From contig NC_064552.1 of the NCBI RefSeq assembly GCF_023856365.1, positions 7,741,160 through 7,805,159 of the forward strand: a stretch of 64,000 bases of DNA, written 5' to 3'. The position numbers and the translations under genes were made by a program. Within the stretch, counting starts at the first letter, position 1, and the number at the start of each line of letters is the position of its first letter. This DNA comes from Brienomyrus brachyistius. Its lineage: Eukaryota > Chordata > Actinopteri > Osteoglossiformes > Mormyridae. This document shows, piece by piece, positions 47,864 through 57,360 of the stretch. The notes below the pieces were generated by a model that made no database searches, was not told the origin of the DNA, and saw only the letters and a program-made list of their open reading frames with translations.

Positions 47864-49976
47864 TTACTTGATTATTATACAAGAAGATGGGACTGAGCCT
47901 GGAAAGGTTCTTTTCAGCAGGTAACAGATCTATAAAAAAAACAATACAGAGGCAGTTGTTAAGTGAAACATCTCTGTGACCTTGTCTTTAAGCATTGTAA
48001 GTTGGCTCCTCGCTGCTTGAGCTTGCTATGTTAGCAACTACATTGTAAACTATACACGTAAATCACAAACTTCATAATATGATAAGCAAATCCCGAACCA
48101 AATCTTTAATCTTTAACAAAATTCCCACACCCGTTTAACGTCAGACGTTATATTAGTAGAACGTCTCTCATTTCAAATCTGTTATTGCAAGTTACTTAAA
48201 ACGTAAAAAAACCCCACTTCCACTAGATTAAAATATACTACTTTCATAAAAAGGGGAGAAAATGTTTAACACAATTAATTTAATTCTAACTATTAACATT
48301 TTTTGAAGATTTTACACTGTACAACTGTATGGGTAACAATGTCATAAAATGAAACAAATATACAGACTATAGGTAATTTCACATTTTCAAGAAATGGGTC
48401 ATGGGTAATGGGAAACAACAGTGAACCATATGTACATTAACAAATGAACAAAAACTTGATCATTAATCTTTTAGGAAAAAATTTCTCTGAAAAGCATGGA
48501 AAGGAAATACTCTAACATACAAGAAGAAAGGCAACTGCCAACTTTGCAGCTGTGAGGAGAGCAGGTGACTCTGGATATCTCGGACTGAATATCCGAGTAT
48601 AGTCCACGAACCCCCTCTATACAAGAGACAGAGAGGATAAATGGCAGTTATAACCTTGGAGACAAAGAGGAGGGGGGGACACCCAAGCAGGCACGGGTAA
48701 AAGCAAACATATGTATCAGTCTTTAAAGGATGTAGGTTGGTTCTCAAGACTCAGTCCAACATTTTCCCCACTTATTGATCACCATGGAAGGAGAAACATA
48801 CATATACCTTGGGTTGGCAGGTTGAAATATCAAGACAGGCATTTCAGGAACAATATTTTGAAAAAGATGTCTTTGTGTAATAAATTAACCCTGAATTCCT
48901 TTAAAGAGTAGCATTTACCAAGATAACTAGAAATTGATTTCTGGTATCAATATAACTAATGAGATATTACGCTTTGTTCATTGAAACACAGCAGAAATGC
49001 TGAGCAAAATGCTGAGAACACGTTCTCCCAGATTTCACATTCTTGGAGTGCTTTGGTGGTATAACCACCAAACTTTCTAACACAGGCAAGACAACCACGG
49101 ACAAAAAAATATATATAACAAGAAACTTCATAAAAGGAGCAGTTTTTGATTACAAAATTACATGTACCTACCCAGCCTCCATTTTGGATCATCCATTCTT
49201 GTTTTTCGTTATTAAGAACATCAGTTATCATCTCCGCCAAGCGTTTGCAGCAGGCGGTATCTTCATCTATGGCAGACGTTTTAACTGCTAGTATTCCGGT
49301 GAAGGCGAAGAGAACCACAATCTGGCTCCAACTCATATCTTCATTATCGATCATATCCACCATAACATTCCTTAGTTTGGTCCAGGTGTTCAAGTGACAG
49401 GTGATCAAGAATGATTGCAAAACATGGCGCAGTTCAATCGAATACATATATTCCACCTCCTTTGCCAGGTAACGCATGGCTTTTGCCGACTCGCTGGGAG
49501 GTGTCCTCCTGATTCCCATGCAGAATTTCATGTAGTCATTAGCCACCATAAGACTTTCGTCACGCAATGAAGTGGCCATAGTCACTGAAAGGAGACAAGA
49601 AACACTGCTATGCTTTGGATACTCAATGACTGGATAATTATCGGCTGTCAGAAATACAACAATAAAACCATATTTTTGGTGAAAATAAGCAAATTTTCAC
49701 GTTAAATTTCTTCATGGTACCAAAGATATGCAATTTTGAGAGGGACACATGAAGCATTTTTTTAATCACTGGTATAAAACTATATAACAACAATATGCAT
49801 CATATTAATATACCGACGCCATGACACCATCCATGCTATTATATATACATAGAGACCATAACTATTCAGGTACCTTCCTCCTGCACTGGCGTTTTCCTAA
49901 ACCGCCGGTAGAGGTACGCTGCACCAGCGGCAGCAGCCATCACTCCAGTTGCACACGCAAATTTCATGATTCCCAT
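47864..49976 (-). CDS. BCL2-family protein, bcl2l10/nrz-like, copy 2
   Basis: Predicted 193 aa. Exons on the minus strand are 49976-49874, 49584-49172 and 47929-47864; GT/AG, phases 1 and 0. Exon 1 gives MGIMKFACATGVMAAAAGAA plus YLYRRFRKTPVQEE. Exon 2 gives TPPSESAKAMRYLAKEVEYM, BH1 DNEDMSWSQIVVLFAFTGIL and BH2 EWMIQNGGW. Exon 3 gives a short tail ending CIIIK with no membrane helix. Exon 2 differs from copy 1 at about 40 of 136 compared codons, roughly half of them synonymous, so both look constrained. The poly(A) signal is at 47783-47788. An alternative is retention of intron 2, which keeps the frame open for 71 more codons (to 48956) with a hydrophobic stretch. Known relatives act at mitochondria or ER in apoptosis and calcium control; that role here is inference. 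Confidence 0.85.
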
Positions 49977-50523
49977 CTTCCTATCCGAAACGAAATGAGT
50001 ATTGTTTCCTATCCTGTAGCATAAATAAGCGTCTCCGTTACTAGGGAGATTGTGACGTAAATTCGGAACGTTCTAAACAACGTCAAAAAAAAAAACTGGC
50101 AATTTACGTCACACCGTGCCGCCCACTGAAAGCAAAGATCGTTATCTGACATGTTGGTGCATTTCGCGCACGGTCGAGACACTTTGTGGGTATTAGTGAT
50201 GGGCGAATATTTTAGGACATGTCATCTAAAAGATTCGTTATGATTCATTCACCAACTCGTTCAGTGGCAATTCTTGTTTACCTAAAATTGCTAAAATATT
50301 TTTGAAAATATTGTATCTCTAAAATCCAAATGTGAAACAAAATTTGAGTAACCTATATTACAACTGTCTTGCGAAAGGTCTTACCAAATGTCCCGTCTAA
50401 TTATAGAACTTTTTAGGGGCAAAAAAATAAACGCCCCAATTGCCGAATACAGATGAGTTATCGATCCTCACTAGAGAAAAAGGTGTGGCTCCAACCTCTC
50501 TCTGTCCCACCTAAACAATACTA

Positions 50524-50725
50524 TCCATCCATCCATTTTCCAGACCGCTTATCCTACTGGGTCGCGGGGGGTCCGGAGCCGGAACAACTCAGGATAGGGG
50601 GGCGGGCCCATCGCAGGGCACACTCACACACCATGCACTCACACATGCACTCCTACAGGCAAGTTAGCAAGTCCAATTAGCCTCAGAATGTCTTTGGACT
50701 TTAGGGGGGAACCGGAGTATCCGGA
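50524..50725 (-). repeat. SINE insertion with 13-bp target duplication
   Basis: Reverse-oriented SINE fragment (CATCCATCCATTTTCC start) flanked by CTAAACAATACTA at 50511-50523 and 50726-50738. Unit A has the single uninterrupted CTAAACAATACTACG, an empty site. The mirror copy is at 61037-61238. Confidence 0.93.
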
Positions 50726-50850
50726 CTAAACAATACTACGTTAATCTTATTTGGCATTTTTTGAATACATGTTTTTTGTTTGGTTTACATACTTTTCTGC
50801 CTCAGAATTTTAAAAACTTTTTAAGAGACCAAAAATAGGGACAGATACTT

Positions 50851-51108
50851 GGGTAACACTTTACAATACGGGTCAACAATTAAGCATATATTAATAAGTG
50901 AACTAATGCCAAAGTAACCATGAGTTAATGCATTTATTAACAATGTACACATCAGGAAATCCTGACGCATGCACCTTAACACCCAATGAAGTCATACAAG
51001 ATTAAGCATTAAATGTCTTTCTTACCTACTAACACATTTCTGACCAAATTAATTACTTAGTAATTAACAGAATATTGTCTATTGGTCTATTGTTTAACTT
51101 AAAGATGG
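50851..51108. repeat. Terminal part of a DNA transposon-like repeat
   Basis: GGGTAACACTTTACAATACG at 50851 looks like a terminal motif common in fish DNA repeats. A partner end in inverted orientation (AATAAAGTGTCTTACC) lies at about 58879-58895. Superfamily not determined. Confidence 0.5.
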
Positions 51109-51295
51109 TGGTGGTGGCAGCCTAGTGATAGGATACTTGCTGCTGGACCAAGAGGTGATGGGTTTAAAATCAGTGCTACCATTATTGGGTCCCTGAGCAA
51201 GACCATTAACCCCAAGTGGCTCCAGGGAGACTGTCCCCTGTAGTTAGGAAATAGAAATCATTTTGGATAAAAGCGTCTATTAAATGCTGCACATG
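51109..51295 (+). repeat. tRNA-derived SINE with TTGGATAAAAGCGTCT tail
   Basis: Head GGTGGTGGTGGCAGCCTAGT and tail TTTTGGATAAAAGCGTCTAT then TAAATG are typical of a widespread fish SINE, probably of the V-SINE type. The mirror copy is at about 60474-60662. Confidence 0.65.
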
Positions 51296-51446
51296 TAAAC
51301 CGAATGAATGTAAACCTCAACTAAATAATAAGACAGTGCCCTAAATTAAAAACTAATAGATGGAGGAGGGGTGTAACTGCCGATATGGTCAGTTGTGCTG
51401 CCCTAAATTGGTGATCAACGTTTCCAGGAAGTTTTTCTGCAGACAT
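51296..51446. other. Unassigned sequence between two SINEs
   Basis: Nothing recognised. Confidence 0.4.
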
Positions 51447-51710
51447 GTTCTCCCCATGTCGTCGTGGGGTTTCCTCTGGGAACTCTGGTTTTCCCCCACA
51501 ATCCAAAGACATGCTGCGGCTAATTAGAGTTACTAAATTGCTCGTAGGAGTGCATGTGTGAGTGAATGGTGTGTGAGTGTGCCCTGCGATGGGCTGGCCC
51601 CCTGTCCTGGGTTGTTCCCTGCCTCGTGCCCGTAGCTTCCAGGATAGGCTCCAGACCCCCCGTGACCCAGAAGGATAAGCGGTTTGGAAAATGGATGGAT
51701 GGATGGATTT
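51447..51710 (+). repeat. 5'-truncated SINE with target duplication
   Basis: Begins at GTTCTCCCCATGTCGTCG and ends in ATGGATGGATGGATG. TTTTCTGCAGACAT on the left and TTTTCTGCAGATAT on the right form a near-perfect 14-bp target duplication. The mirror copy is at about 60054-60316. Confidence 0.88.
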
Positions 51711-52499
51711 TCTGCAGATATCATACCTTAAGCCTCTGTGAGGGTGCAGAGCAGCTTTGATGTGTTAGTACAGGAATATACTTGGTACTCAACCCTTAAC
51801 AGTTCCACATCAGCTACATGGAAAGGTGCAAAAACAAAGTCTCAGAGCAGTTCCATACAGAAACGTCTGCTTTAAGTCAAACTGTAGTCAACTGTCCACA
51901 ACTGCCAACAACACAAAAAACAGGCAGTTTTGGCTTCTCATTGACATACCCATGACCTGGATTGCTACATTCTCAGTTACACTTAACTGAAATCGCAGCA
52001 TTATTTGATTTAAATGAAGAATTTAGTAATTAACATTATTATAATTGAAGGCATATGTTTGTAAAGATCTTTAGTATTTCTATAGCAGAACTAATCTTGC
52101 GTTTCGGTTGGGGTCTGGTCAGTTTTGCTGGTAACATTTTCGTTTTACTCAGTTAAGTGCAGAACTTGTTATGCGGCTGAGAAAGTGTTTTAAATTATAG
52201 TGTCAATATTCATGGAGATTGGAGTTATTGTGTAAGCTGCAGTCATGTCTTTCTTTAGCTCCTCTTGAATTATCGCGGCCAATGAGGTACGAGATTTTAT
52301 GTTCATTTTGCGAGTTAATGGCGTGAGTGAGCTCCGTTTGTGGCGCCCCCTGGATGGATGGCGCCCTTAGCATTTGCCTATATTGCCTATGCCACGGGCC
52401 AGCCCTGACACTAGCCAAAGAGTGTCTCTTCTCAATTTGAATCTATTTTAAGAAAAATAAAAGATATAAAAAAAAATTTTAATAAATAATATATATATA
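51711..52499. other. Non-genic arm sequence
   Basis: 51849-51989 is repeated at 56128-56257 plus 58687-58699. 52330-52412 resembles a hAT end (CAGGGCTGGCCCGTGGCATA on the minus strand). The stretch ends in the AT-rich tract where the LINE inserted. No coding sequence recognised. Confidence 0.6.
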
Positions 52500-52508
52500 A
52501 GATATAGT

Positions 52509-52578
52509 GGCTGGATAGTGTAGTGGTAAGATCGCCGCCTTTCACACGGGAGACCGGGGTTCGAATCCCGGTTGTGGC
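52509..52578 (+). other. tRNA-Asp-like sequence at the 5' end of the LINE
   Basis: The text GTGTAGTGGTAAGATCGCCG, GGGAGACCGGGGTTCGAATC is close to vertebrate tRNA-Asp. The A box (TAGTGTAGTGG) and B box (GGTTCGAATCC) are intact, the T arm CCGGG/TCCCGG pairs, and the acceptor stem pairs with one or two mismatches. The anticodon position reads TTC instead of GTC. It lies about 60 bp before the LINE's first ATG, so it is likely part of the element rather than a cellular tRNA gene. Confidence 0.75.
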
Positions 52579-52640
52579 CTACCTCCAGTAGGGGTCCTTA
52601 GGCAAGACCTCCTCACGCTATACTGTGCCTACCTCAAAAT

Positions 52641-53084
52641 ATGAGAGACAAACATACGAATAGAGTCATGCCGGCTCAGACGTCGCCCGGATTAACAAGG
52701 TCTGCGCCAGATGTTGAGGAACCAGGACAATCTGACGATAAGTGGGCTACTGGAACAAGAACAAGACATGCATGGACAAGAGATGAGAACAAGGGACTGT
52801 TGGAATGCTACTATACAAGTAACCCCAGTGAAAGAGGTTACATGAAGCGGATGTGGGACCTATGGATTCTTCAACACCCCACATCAAGACTAACACCAAA
52901 ACAACTAGTAGCTCAATGTTCCAACATCCGCAAGAAACAACTGCTATCACAACTAGAGATTGATGAGGTACAACACGAATGCTACGACAAGGGGGAGCCA
53001 GGACGACAGGTCAGGTATCATCATCATCCCCACATTCTGAGATTGGGTACCAAGCCCCAAGAACTACAAGCCCTAGTAGGCTGA
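52641..53084 (+). CDS. R4/Dong-type LINE ORF, N-terminal part (before frameshift)
   Basis: 147 codons from MRDKHTNRVMPAQ. The region around WTRDENKGLLECYYTSNPSE and LVAQCSNIRKKQLLS resembles the Myb/SANT-like DNA-binding front of R4/Dong proteins. The natural continuation is in the next frame from about 53000 (SSSPHSEIGYQAPRTTSPSR), so one frameshift separates it from the RT part. Confidence 0.7.
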   Translation: MRDKHTNRVMPAQTSPGLTRSAPDVEEPGQSDDKWATGTRTRHAWTRDENKGLLECYYTSNPSERGYMKRMWDLWILQHPTSRLTPKQLVAQCSNIRKKQLLSQLEIDEVQHECYDKGEPGRQVRYHHHPHILRLGTKPQELQALVG

Positions 53085-55894
53085 ATACAAGAGCAGCTGA
53101 CCTGAGAAATAAGATCATGGCTAAGCTGGAAACCTGGACCCTCCGACACCGATTACCAAGAATGCGTGAAGTACCCTCAGAAGGTCTACTAGAAGATGTG
53201 AATGCAGCACTACGGACAATCCCTACTACAACCATCACTGACACCAACCAGCTGATCTACACCACAGCAACAGTGATCCTTGAGGTGCTTGGCTATAAGA
53301 TGAACAACAGCCGCAAGGAGCAGTATCCCCCATGGAAGAGAAGGTTAGAGGCTAAAATCAAGGCAGCACGGAGGGAAGTTAGCCAGCTATCGGAATTACA
53401 GAAAGGTGTGATGAAAAAAGAGGTACCTAAGAAGTATAACAAGCTGTCCATAGCTGAGGCCTTAGAAACTGCCAAGCAAAGACTCACAGCCTTGGCTACC
53501 CGTCTGAAGAGGTACACCAGAGATATAGAAGCCAGGAGAATAAACCGGACCTTCTCCACTGAACCATCCAAGGTGTACTCTCAGTGGCAGGGTAATAGCA
53601 TGAAGATAGACCCACCAAGGCTGGAGACTGAGCAATACTGGAAGAGCATATGGGAGAAAGAGGCATCACATAACAACAATGCACAGTGGCTTGTGGAACT
53701 AAGAGCAGACCACAGCAACCTCCCTGAACAAGCCCCAGTAACCATCACATTGGCAGACATCCAAGAAAGAGTCTCAAACATGAAGAACTGGACAGCACCA
53801 GGTCCTGACATGATCCACGCCTACTGGCTAAAGAAGTTAACTGCACTCCATGAGCGCCTGGCAGCACAGATGAACCAGCTGCTAATGGATGGGACCCACC
53901 CGGAATGGCTGACCAAAGGTAGGACAGTCCTGATACCGAAGGACCCCCAGAAGGGACCGGTCCCATCCAACTACCGGCCAATAACCTGCCTCTGCACAAC
54001 ATGGAAGCTCCTATCAGGCATCATAGCGGCTAAGATGAATAGGCACATGGATCAATACATGAGCGGGACCCAGAAAGGAATTGGTAGAGATACCAGAGGA
54101 GCAAAACACCAGCTACTGGTAGATAGAGCAGTCACTCAAGACTGTAAGACCAGACATACCAACCTGAGCACCGCCTGGATTGATTACAAGAAAGCCTATG
54201 ACTCAATGCCTCACACATGGATCCTAGAATGCTTGGAACTGTACAAGATCAACAGGACTCTAAGAGCCTTCATCAGGAATTCAATGGGGCTGTGGAAAAC
54301 AACTCTAGAGGCCAACTTCAAGCCAATAGCACAGGTTACCATTAAGTGCGGGATTTACCAAGGAGATGCCCTGTCCCCGCTGCTGTTCTGCATAGGCCTT
54401 AACCCTCTCAGCCAGATCATCAACAAGACTGGCTACGGATACCGACTACGGAATGGGCCGAACATCAGCCACCTCCTCTACATGGATGACATCAAGCTGT
54501 ATGCCAAGAGTGAACGAGACATCGATTCACTGATCTACAGCAATGACATCGGAATGTCATTCGGGCTGGATAAGTGTAGTCGAATGGTAACAAAGAGGGG
54601 GAAAGTAGTCAGAACCGAGGGGATCGTACTGCCAGAGGGCAACATAGCAGACATTGAGGATAGCTACAAGTACCTTGGAATCCCGCAGGCAAACGGGAAC
54701 CATGAAGAGGCCACAAGGAAAGCAGCAACAACCAAATACCTGCAACGAGTAAGGCAAGTCCTGAGAAGTCAGCTGAATGGGAGGAACAAGATCCGGGCAA
54801 TCAATACCTACGCCCTACCAGTCATCAGATACCCCGCTGGCGTTATAAGCTGGCCAAAGGAGGAGATGGAAGCCACTGACATCAAGACAAGGAAGCTCCT
54901 CACAATGCATGGCGGGTTTCACCCCAAATCCAGCACACTGAGACTATACACTAAGCGGAAAGAAGGAGGCAGAGGACTAGTGAGCGTCAAAGCCACTATC
55001 CAGGATGAAACATCGAAGATCCATGATTACATCAGGAAGATGGCCCCGACTGATGACGTGCTCAGTGAATACCTCAGGCAACAGAAACCCAAGAAGGAAG
55101 AGGAGCAAGAACAGGAACCATCATGGAAAGATAAACCCCTGCACGGCATGTACCACCGGCAGATAGAGGAAGTGGCTGACATTGAAAAATCCTACCAGTG
55201 GCTGGACAAAGCTGGACTGAAAGACAGCACAGAGGCATTAATCATGGCAGCACAGGAACAAGCTCTAAGTACAAGATCAATAGAGGCTGGGGTCTACCAC
55301 ACCAGGCAGGACCCCAGGTGCAGGCTGTGCAAAGATGCCCCCGAGACGATCCAGCACATAACAGCAGGGTGCAAGATGCTAGCAGGCAAGGCGTACATGG
55401 AACGCCATAACCAAGTGGCTGGCATAGTGTACAGGAACATCTGCGGGGAGTATGGGCTGGAAGTCCCAGGGTCAAGATGGGAGACACCTCCAAAGGTGGC
55501 TGAGAATGATAAGGCTAAGATCCTGTGGGACTTCCAGATACAGACTGACAAACTGGTAATGGCTAACCAACCGGACATAGTAGTGGTGAACATGCAGAGG
55601 AAGAAGGCCGTAGTGATAGACGTAGCAATCCCAAGCGATGGTAACATCAGGAAGAAGGAACATGAGAAGCTCGAGAAATACCAAGGGCTGAGAGAAGAGC
55701 TAGAAAAGATGTGGAAGGTGAAGGTAACAGTGGTCCCAGTGGTAATTGGAACACTCGGGGCAGTAACGCCCAAACTGGGAGAGTGGCTCCAACAGATTCC
55801 AGGAATGACATCTGAGATCTCTGTCCAGAAGAGCGCAATCCTAGGAACAGCTAAGATACTGCGCAGGACCCTCAAGCTCCCAGGCCTCTGGTAG
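52979..55894 (+). CDS. R4/Dong-type LINE polyprotein: reverse transcriptase and restriction-like endonuclease
   Basis: 971 codons with no internal stop. RT motifs: YRPITCL with the preceding IPKDPQKG, DYKKAYDS with the first catalytic Asp, YQGDALSPLLF, and YMDD with the catalytic pair. Downstream are SYKYLGIPQA and the thumb. A CCHC-type finger lies at CRLCKDAPETIQHITAGC. The endonuclease core is QPDIVVVNMQRKKAVVIDVA. The start at 52979 is only where this frame opens; the protein really begins in the upstream frame. The reading frame looks recently active. Confidence 0.88.
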   Translation: MLRQGGARTTGQVSSSSPHSEIGYQAPRTTSPSRLNTRAADLRNKIMAKLETWTLRHRLPRMREVPSEGLLEDVNAALRTIPTTTITDTNQLIYTTATVILEVLGYKMNNSRKEQYPPWKRRLEAKIKAARREVSQLSELQKGVMKKEVPKKYNKLSIAEALETAKQRLTALATRLKRYTRDIEARRINRTFSTEPSKVYSQWQGNSMKIDPPRLETEQYWKSIWEKEASHNNNAQWLVELRADHSNLPEQAPVTITLADIQERVSNMKNWTAPGPDMIHAYWLKKLTALHERLAAQMNQLLMDGTHPEWLTKGRTVLIPKDPQKGPVPSNYRPITCLCTTWKLLSGIIAAKMNRHMDQYMSGTQKGIGRDTRGAKHQLLVDRAVTQDCKTRHTNLSTAWIDYKKAYDSMPHTWILECLELYKINRTLRAFIRNSMGLWKTTLEANFKPIAQVTIKCGIYQGDALSPLLFCIGLNPLSQIINKTGYGYRLRNGPNISHLLYMDDIKLYAKSERDIDSLIYSNDIGMSFGLDKCSRMVTKRGKVVRTEGIVLPEGNIADIEDSYKYLGIPQANGNHEEATRKAATTKYLQRVRQVLRSQLNGRNKIRAINTYALPVIRYPAGVISWPKEEMEATDIKTRKLLTMHGGFHPKSSTLRLYTKRKEGGRGLVSVKATIQDETSKIHDYIRKMAPTDDVLSEYLRQQKPKKEEEQEQEPSWKDKPLHGMYHRQIEEVADIEKSYQWLDKAGLKDSTEALIMAAQEQALSTRSIEAGVYHTRQDPRCRLCKDAPETIQHITAGCKMLAGKAYMERHNQVAGIVYRNICGEYGLEVPGSRWETPPKVAENDKAKILWDFQIQTDKLVMANQPDIVVVNMQRKKAVVIDVAIPSDGNIRKKEHEKLEKYQGLREELEKMWKVKVTVVPVVIGTLGAVTPKLGEWLQQIPGMTSEISVQKSAILGTAKILRRTLKLPGLW

Positions 55895-55952
55895 AGGACC
55901 CGAGCTTGAAGGACAAAGACCGCCCACAGGAGGGCGAGTGGGGAATTTTTTT

Positions 55953-55954
<2 letters not shown>

Positions 55955-56024
<70 letters not shown>
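55955..56024. repeat. (TA)n(CA)n compound microsatellite
   Basis: A long TA run passing into CA repeats. It is the target tract of the LINE. The mirror tract lies at 59204-59273 without the LINE. Confidence 0.95.
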
Positions 56025-56127
56025 TTGCTTTTTCAAGATATTTGATGTTCTTTGTTGGATTAATGTCTTTTTTTGCTGGTTCTTTGCAGCAGAAAAAAAC
56101 CAAGGTAATTTCTATACTGTAATATGA

Positions 56128-56257
56128 GCAGTTCCATACAGAAACGTCTGCTTTAAGTCAAACTGTAGTCAACTGTCCACAACTGCCAACAACACAAAAA
56201 ACAGGCAGTTTTGGCTTCTCATTGACATACCCATGACCTGGATTGCTATATTCTCAG
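56128..56257 (+). repeat. 130-bp direct repeat of arm sequence at the rearrangement junction
   Basis: AGCAGTTCCATACAGAAACG to GATTGCTATATTCTCAG copies 51849-51978 in the same orientation. It continues as CTCAGTTACAC at 58687 after the LTR element, and diverges from the arm at once beyond that. Confidence 0.9.
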
Positions 56258-56424
56258 TGTCATGCCCGGCTCGTACGATCCTCGTGTGTGCCACGCCCCT
56301 GATTATCCACGTGTGCTTCCCTGATTGTACCCAGCTGTGTCTAGTTATTTTGATCAGTCCTGTCTATTTAAGTCCAAGTCTTGCATGTATCCCTTGTCCG
56401 TCATTGATGTTAGTTGACGTCCGG

Positions 56425-57060
56425 GAGGATCCCCCAGTGTGGGACCTTGTGAGCCGGAGCTGGGATATCCTGGATCGGCTGTCCCTGGAAGAGGACGTGC
56501 ACCTTGCGGAGGAGGTGCGCGAAAACTTCCAGCGGATGGTCGAGCTCCGGACTGAGCGGTACGTCGCGCCAAGCGAACCAGGGACTATCCTCCCGCCGTC
56601 CGCCTTTACGGACGTAGTGCCGCCTCCCTCCCCAACCGTTACCCGGAAGAGGAGGAAGCATGCGATCGCCCCGACGATCGTTCTGGGGGCGTGCGATCTC
56701 ACCCCTGCTTCCCTCCCAACCGTGGAGCAGGAGGACTCGCTGGCGCTTCCTAAGGAGGTCACCCGCGCTGCAAAGCTGCCTTCGCGGGCAGCTTCTCCAG
56801 TCCGGACAACACACCGGGCCGCGGAGCAGCCTGTGCAGCCACCTCCGCTGCTAGCTGCGACCGCCGGGCCTGAGGAGCTCCCTCTGCTCCTGCCGCCTGC
56901 GCATTCCGTGCAGCCGCCCGCGCCGGAGCAGCCGCCATTACCAGCGGATCCCTCGCAGCCACCTCTGCTGCCTGCTGTATCTGCGCAGCAAGTGCAGCCT
57001 CCTCTGTCTGCGGCTCCAGCGCCCGTGCATGCCGCCCCTGCCAGCGGATCCGCCGCCTAA
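56425..57060 (+). CDS. Proline-rich frame inside the LTR element, function unknown
   Basis: Open frame read from the left LTR into the interior. An acidic or helical start (DPPVWDLVSRSWDILDRLSL, then EEVRENFQRMVEL) is followed by a long Pro/Ala/Gln-rich region. It could be a degenerate gag-like protein. No zinc knuckle or enzyme motif. A frame change at 57060 continues into the minisatellite. Confidence 0.4.
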   Translation, partial: EDPPVWDLVSRSWDILDRLSLEEDVHLAEEVRENFQRMVELRTERYVAPSEPGTILPPSAFTDVVPPPSPTVTRKRRKHAIAPTIVLGACDLTPASLPTVEQEDSLALPKEVTRAAKLPSRAASPVRTTHRAAEQPVQPPPLLAATAGPEELPLLLPPAHSVQPPAPEQPPLPADPSQPPLLPAVSAQQVQPPLSAAPAPVHAAPASGSAA

Positions 57061-57061
57061 G

Positions 57062-57360
57062 CAGCCGCTCCCTCTGCCTGCGGCTCCAGCAGCTCCCGAG
57101 CAGCCGCTCCCTCTGCCTGCGGCTCCAGCAGCTCCCGAGCAGCCGCTCCCTCTGCCTGCGGCTCCAGCAGCTCCCGAGCAGCCGCTCCCTCTGCCTGCGG
57201 CTCCAGCAGCTCCCGAGCAGGCGCTCCCTCTGTCTGCGTTGCCTGCAGCTCCCACGCCCGAGGCGCTCCCTCTGCCTGCGTTGCCTGTAGCTCCCACGCC
57301 CGAGGCACTCCCTCTGCCTGCGTTCCCTGCAGCTCCCGCGCCCACGCCCGAGGCACTCCC
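57062..57360 (+). repeat. 39-bp coding minisatellite
   Basis: Four perfect tandem 39-bp units (57062-57217), then diverged units to about 57360. One unit encodes QPLPLPAAPAAPE. It keeps a 173-codon frame (57029-57550) open. It likely arose by slippage inside the LTR element. Confidence 0.95.

Larger units (their letters stand above)
47569..50850. repeat. Segmental duplication unit B
   Basis: Direct copy of unit A (41239-44722) and, from at least 47768 rightward, also the inverted counterpart of the right arm (59099-64000). Contains bcl2l10-like copy 2. Confidence 0.92.
52500..55950 (+). mobile_element. R4/Dong-type non-LTR retrotransposon, nearly full length
   Basis: A single LINE with one long frame. 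Order: tRNA-like head (about 52509-52578), Myb/SANT-like N-terminus (HAWTRDENKGLLECYYTSNP onward), reverse transcriptase (IPKDPQKGPVPSNYRPITCL, AWIDYKKAYDSMPHTW, YQGDALSPLLFCIGLNPLSQ, YMDD at 54479-54490), a C-x2-C-H-C finger (CRLCKDAPETIQHITAGC) and a restriction-like endonuclease (PD...KKAVVIDVAIP). A single frameshift near 53000 splits the protein (52641-53084 and 52979-55894). A few residues are missing after DIDSLI. It is inserted in a (TA)n tract; the opposite arm lacks it. The clade call rests on the endonuclease type and motifs. Confidence 0.85.
47768..56126. repeat. Left arm of large inverted repeat
   Basis: 47768-52498 and 55955-56126 read as the reverse complement of the right arm 59099-64000, with very few differences by eye. 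The two left-arm parts were contiguous before a LINE entered the (TA)n tract between them. The alignment still holds at the window edge, so the true arm is longer. Confidence 0.93.

Noticed and set aside
52509..52578. A functional tRNA gene
   Set aside because: Acceptor-stem mismatches, a changed anticodon, and a place inside the 5' end of a LINE argue for a tRNA-derived head rather than a cellular tRNA.
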